DNA of 64,000 nt from a bacterium (GTDB lineage Bacteria; Patescibacteriota; Saccharimonadia; Saccharimonadales; Saccharimonadaceae): positions 62,001 to 126,000 of the forward strand of contig JAUIFG010000001.1 in the NCBI GenBank assembly GCA_030429445.1, given 5' to 3'. A program made the position numbers and the translations under genes. Below, in pieces: positions 16,973 to 22,076 of the stretch. Every line of letters starts with the position of its first letter. Position 1 is the first letter of the stretch. The notes below the pieces were generated by a model. It was not told the DNA's origin, did no database searches, and saw only the letters and a program-made list of their open reading frames with translations.

Positions 16973-17590
16973 TCAAACTCTTCTGAAAATATAGTTTGCT
17001 GCTGCTTTTTTATATCCTGGCCCTTTACCGGTTTTGGATAATTCGCTATAGGAATCAGTCTGACCATCTTTACGCACAAAATACCCTGCTAGCTGTTGTT
17101 CCGAAATACGCCACTTATCTTTGGCGTGATTAGCGATAGCGATAAGTTCATAGTCGTCATCTAGGTTTGCCATGCTTGCATCACCGTGACTGTTGTTTGC
17201 AACCAGTATTCCGCCCCTCTTTAGGTACCTTTTTCCTGCCTGCGATACAAATCCTGCGTATTGTGAGATCAGTAAATCAAAATCCTGATCAAGGCCTAGC
17301 TGGTTATCATAGTTTTGCTTTATGTAAGAATATTTAGGGCTAGTGGAGTATTGTTTGTTATTCTCAACGAATGACCTTGCTTCTTCGCTTTCAACCATTT
17401 GTTTGAACTTTTCATAGGAATCCACATATACAACTTCAGGGAAAACAAGACTAGGCGTTATGTGTATATGGCTGCCTAAATACAAAGCTTTTTTGATGCC
17501 ATATTTGTTTTTTAGCAGCTCAAACAAACCCAGTCGCTCAAAATGACGGGATAAAAAGTATTTATTGTATTCCTCTATAAATGTTGGCAT
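16973..17590 (-). CDS. Rossmann-like hypothetical protein, possibly SAM-methyltransferase fold (205 aa)
   Basis: YLGSHIHI, VVYVDSYEKF and FDLLISQYAG, followed by YLKRGGILVAN, follow the beta1 / acidic beta2 / beta4 / beta5 rhythm of class I SAM-dependent methyltransferases. The glycine-rich loop is not canonical, so cofactor use is uncertain. It lies first in a two-gene unit with the hypothetical protein downstream. No function is assigned. Confidence 0.5.
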   Translation of the reverse strand: MPTFIEEYNKYFLSRHFERLGLFELLKNKYGIKKALYLGSHIHITPSLVFPEVVYVDSYEKFKQMVESEEARSFVENNKQYSTSPKYSYIKQNYDNQLGLDQDFDLLISQYAGFVSQAGKRYLKRGGILVANNSHGDASMANLDDDYELIAIANHAKDKWRISEQQLAGYFVRKDGQTDSYSELSKTGKGPGYKKAAANYIFRRV

Positions 17591-17676
17591 ACAGTAATTA
17601 TCTCACAGGCATTCAAAGTACAGGTCATGGAACCTGGCCTGCTTTTCACCTGCTTGCCCCTTCACGAGGGGAGGGG

Positions 17677-17688
17677 CTGGATTCGAAC
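17677..17688. repeat. tRNA T-arm-like remnant matching tRNA-Asn (candidate island boundary)
   Basis: CTGGATTCGAAC occurs here and, in the same orientation, inside the T-arm of tRNA-Asn (35045-35056). The flanks do not form a complete tRNA. The two copies bracket 17.4 kb of accessory genes. TTCGAATCC is common to many tRNAs, so a chance or unrelated tRNA remnant is possible. Confidence 0.35.
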
Positions 17689-17704
17689 TAAATTACAGGG
17701 GGTG

Positions 17705-17734
17705 AAATGAAAGAACCGCCATTTCTGACGGTTC
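17705..17734 (-). terminator. Intrinsic terminator downstream of the TrpF-like gene
   Basis: On the minus strand GAACCG and CGGTTC (17729-17734 and 17713-17718) pair across a 10-nt loop and are followed by TTTCATTT. It occupies the same position relative to its gene as the terminators at 18789-18820 and 19615-19643. Confidence 0.6.
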
Positions 17735-17815
17735 CCTTACGAACTGTTTGTCTGACCAAGGAGAGAAGTTAGGGGCGGGTCTGGGAGCCTGGTCTACCTA
17801 TTTCTCTGCTGGGTC

Positions 17816-17875
17816 TGGCTCACAGCGATAGAGGAAGTTATAGCTGTAATTAAGACTAATGTGGTTACTATTTAG
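17816..17875 (+). pseudogene. Decayed copy of the WLTxIxEVI micro-ORF
   Basis: In frame, this reads WLTAIEEVIAVIK and six more codons to TAG at 17873-17875, aligning without gaps to the intact micro-ORF at 19656-19721. The region corresponding to the start codon is altered (CTG, with an apparent 1-nt insertion), so no ATG or GTG start is present. It overlaps the 3' end of the convergent TrpF-like gene by 8 bp. Confidence 0.45.
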
Positions 17876-18710
17876 TAACAACTTCACCCAAAATGGCAGA
17901 TGATGCTTTTAGATAATCCTTAGTAACGCTCAGATCTAATGGTCGTTTGCCATCTTCGTTCACTGGGTGTAGTTGCCCTTCCGCATCCCATGACAGATTA
18001 GGATATTTGCTAAGTAGCTGTGGTAAATCTTCTCGCACGATCTCACTATTCAAACCGCCTGCAATGGCTATACCAGTTTGAGACAAATCAATTTGCTCAT
18101 GGGCCTCAGCTATAAACGGTTCAAGGGCTGACGAATCGAGTCTTGTACCTGTGCCATGGGATGAATCAAATAATACATAGTCGAGAAGTTCTGCATATTG
18201 CCTAAGCACACAAACACTGTCTCTTGGACCGAGCGTATTCATAGCATCACCGTGCGCTTGCAGAAATACAGCAATCTCATTTTGCTTAACTTCTTCCAGA
18301 AAGCCCCACATTTCATTATTTGAATGCCATGGAAGCATGTCAAATTGGATAGCCTGTAACCAAGGTTCACCACGTTGAACGATTCTACTAAGGAACTTTG
18401 CACGGTATTCGCTACTACGTACATGTTCTACATCAAAGTATGCCTGTGCAACCGCAATAGTGTTAGGGTTAAGTTTATTGTGACGCAAAGCATTTCTGAA
18501 CGATTCTTCTCCTACTGGGTACCAATCCTGGCCATATTTATTCTCAACATCTAGAAACTGAGTCTTATGGACTGCTTTTACTCCCAGTGCGAGCATCCTA
18601 TTTCTATCGGGCAGGCCACATTCAATTGACATGGATTCGAGTGAAGCTTCAATTTCAGGACTAATCACGCCACTTACACCTACGTAGGGATGTTTTACCT
18701 CAGCTGTCAT
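17868..18710 (-). CDS. TIM-barrel protein resembling phosphoribosylanthranilate isomerase (TrpF-like, 280 aa)
   Basis: Late-barrel motifs DYVLFDSSHGTGTRLD and GIAIAGGLNSEIV match the TrpF pattern D-S-x-x-G-T-G and A-G-G-L-x-x-x-x-V, which bind the phosphate of the substrate. An N-terminal GVSGV strand and a middle QFDML strand fit the same fold. At 280 residues it is longer than typical TrpF (about 200-220) because of a helical insert near residues 35-90. No other tryptophan genes lie nearby, so a different substrate is likely. It sits in the accessory island. Confidence 0.6.
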   Translation of the reverse strand: MTAEVKHPYVGVSGVISPEIEASLESMSIECGLPDRNRMLALGVKAVHKTQFLDVENKYGQDWYPVGEESFRNALRHNKLNPNTIAVAQAYFDVEHVRSSEYRAKFLSRIVQRGEPWLQAIQFDMLPWHSNNEMWGFLEEVKQNEIAVFLQAHGDAMNTLGPRDSVCVLRQYAELLDYVLFDSSHGTGTRLDSSALEPFIAEAHEQIDLSQTGIAIAGGLNSEIVREDLPQLLSKYPNLSWDAEGQLHPVNEDGKRPLDLSVTKDYLKASSAILGEVVTK

Positions 18711-18788
18711 ATAGATGATTGTCCATCATTCTTGATAATATTGAAAGTATAAGCATTGATGTAGAGTTTCAATTCTAGTCTGGGTATC

Positions 18789-18820
18789 AAAAAAGTCAGA
18801 ACCGAATTAACAGTTCTGAC
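18789..18820 (-). terminator. Intrinsic terminator downstream of the six-TM gene
   Basis: GTCAGAAC and GTTCTGAC (18795-18802 / 18813-18820) form an 8-bp stem with a 10-nt loop. On the minus strand it is followed by a run of six T. Confidence 0.75.
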
Positions 18821-18830
18821 TTAGTCTGAT

Positions 18831-18893
18831 ATGCATTGGCTCACAACCATACAGGAAGTCATAACTGCAATTAAGTTAGACTTAGCTACCTAA
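18831..18893 (+). CDS. Micro-ORF encoding a 20-residue amphipathic peptide (copy B)
   Basis: ATG to TAA encodes a 20-residue peptide with core WLTTIQEVITAIK. The copy at 19656 encodes WLTIIKEVITAIK, and many codon differences between them are silent (GTC/GTT, GAC/GAT, ACC/ACT, ATA/ATC). Hydrophobic residues recur every 3-4 positions, as in an amphipathic helix. The ORF is convergent to the six-TM gene and overlaps its stop by 4 bp. No Shine-Dalgarno site is visible and no promoter is certain. The coding status is inferred from the repeat comparison. Confidence 0.45.
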   Translation: MHWLTTIQEVITAIKLDLAT

Positions 18894-19534
18894 TCATTCT
18901 TTATTTTTTTGTAGCTTGCTGCAATAAATATCCAGCCAAGTGCAAATTCAATCAGTGCGTGCAAAGCGAATGACATTGCATCTGCCTCAAGTCCATACTC
19001 AATCATCTTGTGTGGGTCTAGAGCCGAAGTTCGTACTCCTAGCAAGCCGCATAACGTATATGTGCCCATTGCAAAAAAGAAGTATCCAGCAAGTCTTAGA
19101 TCGTTTGCCGTAACGGAGGTTTTAGCTACTTTATCCCTTAAACTCGTGGAGCTGAGTATAATTATAACCATCAGAATCGTCATAAGTACGCCAGCTGCTC
19201 CAAACATCCATGGCTGCCCAGATAGCGGCAAATATGCTACTGAGATGTAAAATAGCCCGCCTGCGGCAAACGCTGAAAATCTTTTTCTAGTGATCTTTGT
19301 CTTTAATAATGCGCCCAGTGCGATTAAGTACACCCCAAGCTTAAATGAAAACGCCCATACTAAGTATCTAGCGATTTTCCAAGCTTCCACATCATCGGGA
19401 AGCGTACCAGAACCTCCACCATTGTCAGCGAATGATTCGATATACCCTGGAAGCACAACATATCTGCCGAATATCGCCCAAAATAAAAACAGCAACCCTG
19501 TGACAATAAAAAGTAGGCTTAGTTTCTTTCTCAT
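18890..19534 (-). CDS. Six-TM membrane protein of unknown function (214 aa)
   Basis: About six hydrophobic helices alternate with short loops; the tail KKIKND is basic/polar. A large first loop contains a glycine-rich GGGSG stretch. No catalytic signature is apparent. It stands alone, followed by its own terminator and the repeated 3' element. Family not recognised. Confidence 0.65.
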   Translation of the reverse strand: MRKKLSLLFIVTGLLFLFWAIFGRYVVLPGYIESFADNGGGSGTLPDDVEAWKIARYLVWAFSFKLGVYLIALGALLKTKITRKRFSAFAAGGLFYISVAYLPLSGQPWMFGAAGVLMTILMVIIILSSTSLRDKVAKTSVTANDLRLAGYFFFAMGTYTLCGLLGVRTSALDPHKMIEYGLEADAMSFALHALIEFALGWIFIAASYKKIKND

Positions 19535-19614
19535 GAATGTATTATATCAATGATAATGCCGCCTATTGAACGAATCTGTATTTGTATCTAGGTTTCAATT
19601 CTAATCTGGGTATC

Positions 19615-19643
19615 AAAAAAACAGAACTGAATTAACAGTTCTG
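19615..19643 (-). terminator. Intrinsic terminator downstream of the DUF1697 gene
   Basis: CAGAACTG and CAGTTCTG (19622-19629 / 19636-19643) form a perfect 8-bp stem with the loop AATTAA. On the minus strand seven T follow. Confidence 0.85.
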
Positions 19644-19655
19644 ATTTCATCTATC

Positions 19656-19721
19656 ATGGCTTGGCTCACAATTATCAAGGAAGTTATAACTGCAATTAAG
19701 CAGGATTTAGTCACTATCTGA
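19656..19721 (+). CDS. Micro-ORF encoding a 21-residue amphipathic peptide (copy C)
   Basis: ATG to TGA encodes 21 residues, beginning MAWLTIIKEVITAIK. It aligns without gaps to copy B and the decayed copy A, and the three copies end at nearly the same codon with three different stops (TGA, TAA, TAG). The peptide would be a short amphipathic or membrane-active helix, recalling type I toxins, PSM-like peptides or leaderless bacteriocins, but none of these is demonstrated. The minus-strand 3' UTR of the DUF1697 mRNA is antisense to the whole ORF. Confidence 0.45.
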   Translation: MAWLTIIKEVITAIKQDLVTI

Positions 19722-19727
19722 ATAAGC

Positions 19728-20261
19728 TTAGCTACTTAATCGTTCCTTAATCTTCCTTACCGTATTACAGTTACGAACGGTAATATTGCGGTATAGCTCG
19801 GTGCCTACTATTTTCGTCATTCCACTCTTTGTGACGTTTTTTCTGTCAACTTTCCAAATCAGAGCACCATGAACGTACTTTACTTCATCTATTTCTGGTT
19901 TGATTGTAAGTTTCTCCACGATAGACTTATCATTATAGCTATCCCAGAGAAACATTACATCACATTTCATCTCACTGCCATTAGTCCATTCTGGCGGTAT
20001 TGAACCTGTAAGCTTATCAATATTATCTTTGTTCCTGAGCAAAACTTTTATATTTAAGCCAAATTTAACTTTTATAAGATACTCAAGTTTGTTGGAGAGC
20101 TTGGTTTCAGTATCATTTGAACTAAAGAATATATTTCCACTATTGATGTAGGTCGAAACACCTTTGAAGCCAGCTTCACTCATAGCGGCAACGAGTTGTT
20201 TCATGTCGATTTTATTATTACCACCGACATTTATTCCTCTAAGCAGTGCAACGTATTTCAT
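19728..20261 (-). CDS. DUF1697-family protein (177 aa)
   Basis: The N-terminal YVALLRGINVGGNNKI, then TYINSGNIFF, is the DUF1697 signature (a fold of unknown function, often a lone transferable gene). The ATG at 20261 is chosen because TATGAT (20268-20273) lies 6 nt upstream; a TTG six codons further upstream would lie beyond the -10. The mRNA is predicted leaderless. It is followed by its own terminator and repeat copy C. Confidence 0.85.
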   Translation of the reverse strand: MKYVALLRGINVGGNNKIDMKQLVAAMSEAGFKGVSTYINSGNIFFSSNDTETKLSNKLEYLIKVKFGLNIKVLLRNKDNIDKLTGSIPPEWTNGSEMKCDVMFLWDSYNDKSIVEKLTIKPEIDEVKYVHGALIWKVDRKNVTKSGMTKIVGTELYRNITVRNCNTVRKIKERLSS

Positions 20262-20285
20262 GTCTTTATCATACCCCAAAACGAA

Positions 20286-20308
20286 AACAGAGGCATAACA
20301 CCTCTGTT
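20286..20308 (-). terminator. Intrinsic terminator-like hairpin, minus strand
   Basis: AACAGAGG and CCTCTGTT form an 8-bp stem with a 7-nt loop; on the minus strand it is followed by TTCGTTTT. No minus-strand gene ends nearby, since the next one upstream ends at 21109, so it may insulate the DUF1697 promoter or be left from a lost gene. Confidence 0.6.
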
Positions 20309-20388
20309 ATTCTTAGTTCTAACCTTGGCTCGGCCTGGTGGTCTCGAGTAATGTAACAGAGGTACGCACGAGAAAAAATGGGACAAAT

Positions 20389-20418
20389 GAGACACTTACA
20401 TAGGGTGTCTCGTTTTTA
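20389..20418 (+). promoter_or_regulatory. Terminator-like hairpin in the leader of the 20439 gene (candidate attenuator)
   Basis: GAGACAC (20389-20395) and GTGTCTC (20405-20411) pair and are followed by GTTTTTATT. A plausible promoter (TTGGCT 20325-20330, N18, TAATGT 20349-20354) lies upstream and the AAAGGAGG ribosome site lies downstream, so the hairpin sits between promoter and gene. No plus-strand gene ends here, which argues against an ordinary 3' terminator. Confidence 0.55.
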
Positions 20419-20438
20419 TTAGCTAAAGGAGGTTTTAT

Positions 20439-20567
20439 ATGGCAGACGTACCTAAACCAAAGAAATTAACGCGTAAAGAGCAGATTGAGCGGGATGCAAT
20501 GGCACTTGCTGAGCTTCTCTACGACATATGGCAGGAGAAGAAAGATGACTTACCATCAAATAAGTGA
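20439..20567 (+). CDS. Small basic hypothetical protein (42 aa)
   Basis: ATG preceded by AAAGGAGG at 7 nt, the best ribosome site in the island. The product starts MADVPKPKKLTRKEQ and continues as one charged helix (AMALAELLYDIWQEKK). Its 3' end overlaps the next gene by 23 nt in another frame, so the two are translationally coupled. It may be a partner or antitoxin-like protein of that gene. No family is recognised. Confidence 0.6.
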   Translation: MADVPKPKKLTRKEQIERDAMALAELLYDIWQEKKDDLPSNK

Positions 20568-21108
20568 CGAAGACCTAGATGAGTTCATAAAGATTAGTGA
20601 AAAAGAAGGTAAAAAATACAGTTCTCGTGAAGATGCTCGAGATGCTGCTAGCAACCTAGTAGGCTTCTTCGATATCTTAATAGAAATGGACATGGAACAC
20701 AGACGAAAGGACACTCGACTCAAGGATGAACCCGATGGTTTTGCATTCCCGAGCAAAGGGAGAAGCTGTTCACTGTGCGGACATCACATTGAAGGAGATA
20801 TGTGGTGGGATAAATGGGGGCAGAAATGCATGGACTGTCATGAAGCATTCAAAAAGAAGATTATTCCAGGCTACTGCTTCAAAGATCATGATAATGAAAA
20901 ACACATTACTCTCAGCAAGATTTCATGGAAGTTTGATATTCCAACTCAAACACTAAAGAAAATGATCCGTGAAGGAAAAATCAGAGTCAGAACTGTTAAA
21001 GGCAATGGCACAATGGTTGCGCTTAGAAAGGAAAATCTAAATCTTGGCGACATACTTAGGAAGGAGAAGAAGGAGTTAGAAAAACGACGAGCAGAAAAAG
21101 CTAAATAA
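20545..21108 (+). CDS. Zinc-ribbon plus excisionase-like HTH protein (187 aa)
   Basis: I choose the ATG at 20545 because GGAG lies 7 nt upstream. The middle region has two Cys pairs (CSLCGHH and CMDCHEAF), a likely treble-clef or ribbon Zn site. It is followed by LSKISWKFDIPTQTLKKMIREGKI, here split as LSKISWKFDIP and TLKKMIREGKI, a MerR/excisionase-type HTH. The tail is highly basic (KEKKELEKRRAEKAK). It may bind DNA as a regulator or recombination directionality factor for the serine recombinase in the same island; that link is only contextual. Confidence 0.65.
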   Translation: MTYHQISDEDLDEFIKISEKEGKKYSSREDARDAASNLVGFFDILIEMDMEHRRKDTRLKDEPDGFAFPSKGRSCSLCGHHIEGDMWWDKWGQKCMDCHEAFKKKIIPGYCFKDHDNEKHITLSKISWKFDIPTQTLKKMIREGKIRVRTVKGNGTMVALRKENLNLGDILRKEKKELEKRRAEKAK

Positions 21109-21522
21109 CTAGTCCTGGAAGTTTTCGGTTATTAGTCTCTCGACAATATTAACTGCGTCGTTGAAATAGCTTGGAAGGAACTCAGCCTTGATTTGATTAT
21201 CATACCTTAGTCCTCCACGACCATTATTTAAAAGCTTGAGCTGTTTTATTGTTTCAAGCTCTTCATCAGAAAAGCCACACTCCTCTCTGTATGTTTCAGA
21301 CAATTCTTGTTTGTCGTGGGTATAAGGACTTGCTCCAGTTTTAAGTCGAGCTACGGCCTTAATGGATAATTCAATAGCATGAGAAATGAGATAGTAAGAA
21401 ACCTCCCAATTATCCCAGTTTCTGTTTTGGGGTTCATCTAAGGTTTTTGCTGCATTAAGAAAAATAACTGCCTTACGAGCAAACGGCCATTGCTTATAGT
21501 GATCTAGTGGTAAATTTTTCAT
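21109..21522 (-). CDS. HEPN-like helical protein (137 aa)
   Basis: The protein is all-helical, with SYYLISHAIELSIKAVARLK and a following HDKQELSETY, resembling HEPN or HEPN-like domains. The catalytic Rx4-6H RNase motif is not evident, so it could be non-catalytic. It is the last gene of the restriction/CBASS operon, overlapping the metallopeptidase gene by 4 bp (ATGA). HEPN proteins are common toxins and defence effectors, but this call rests on pattern only. Confidence 0.5.
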   Translation of the reverse strand: MKNLPLDHYKQWPFARKAVIFLNAAKTLDEPQNRNWDNWEVSYYLISHAIELSIKAVARLKTGASPYTHDKQELSETYREECGFSDEELETIKQLKLLNNGRGGLRYDNQIKAEFLPSYFNDAVNIVERLITENFQD

Positions 21523-22076
21523 ATTGTCCTTATATTGCTCTTCAGGTCAGAGTAATCAGGCAGAATCGATGCTACTAAATTCCAAAACTTTGGGGAGTGA
21601 TTGAGTTGTTTTAGGTGGCATAATTCATGAACAATAACGTAGTCTTGAAGTTGTTCAGGCAGGTATAGAATTTTGTAGTTGAAATTAAGGTTCTTTTTAC
21701 TAGAACAGCTACCCCAACGAGACTTTAACTGCTTCACATTTATATTCTCAAATTCATATCCTAGTTCTTTGTTCCAGTGCTCAACCTTCTGCCTTACTAA
21801 TTTTAGTGACTGGTTCTTATGTTTTTCGAAATGTTTATCAGATGTAATCCGCAATTCTGGTATGGTGTTTGTCTTATGACTTTCAAGTTTCTTAGCAATC
21901 CAGTCTTTCTTTGATTCAACAAAATGTTTAAGGGTGGATAGTTTTGTTCCCTTTGGCTTAGTCACGATTACATCACCGTCAGCATATACTGCCACTCTAA
22001 GTCTTTGTGCTCGATCGCTCACTCTAACAGTGTAGTTTATGGTTTGTCCGTATATTGAGAGCTTTTCTGTTCTCAT
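21519..22076 (-). CDS. YgjP-like (DUF45/M48-clan) metallopeptidase (185 aa)
   Basis: The zinc-peptidase motif HELCHLKQLNH fits the HExxH helix, and KSRWGSCSSKKNLNFN upstream is the DUF45/YgjP hallmark (R-W-G-S-C). Length is normal for the family. Such genes often sit next to hsdR, and here ATGA overlaps couple it to hsdR upstream and to the HEPN-like gene downstream. Its substrate and role in restriction systems are not established. Confidence 0.88.
   Translation of the reverse strand: MRTEKLSIYGQTINYTVRVSDRAQRLRVAVYADGDVIVTKPKGTKLSTLKHFVESKKDWIAKKLESHKTNTIPELRITSDKHFEKHKNQSLKLVRQKVEHWNKELGYEFENINVKQLKSRWGSCSSKKNLNFNYKILYLPEQLQDYVIVHELCHLKQLNHSPKFWNLVASILPDYSDLKSNIRTI

Larger units (their letters stand above)
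18766..18893. repeat. Repeated 3' element, copy B
   Basis: About 128 bp beginning GTTTCAATTCTA is roughly 80 percent identical by eye to copy C at 19592-19721. It contains, in order, TCTGGGTATCAAAAAA, a terminator hairpin for the minus strand, and a plus-strand micro-ORF. It lies directly after the six-TM gene (minus strand). A shorter, more diverged copy A lies at 17816-17875. Confidence 0.75.
19592..19721. repeat. Repeated 3' element, copy C
   Basis: About 130 bp matching copy B (18766-18893) from GTTTCAATTCTA through the end of the micro-ORF. It lies directly after the DUF1697 gene on the minus strand. The hairpin and the micro-ORF are the best conserved parts. Confidence 0.75.

Noticed and set aside
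17640-17700. A complete tRNA gene near the T-arm-like 12-mer
   Set aside because: Only a T-loop-like stretch is present. No acceptor, D or anticodon arms can be drawn, so it is listed only as a remnant.
17591-19730. Integron attC sites
   Set aside because: A GTTRRRY-like heptamer occurs in copy B but not at the matching place in copies A and C. No paired R/L boxes or integron-type integrase are seen.
20310-20360. A fourth copy of the micro-ORF repeat
   Set aside because: TTGGCTCGG resembles the TTGGCTCACA of copies B and C, but the frame has a stop just before it and the following codons do not match the peptide.
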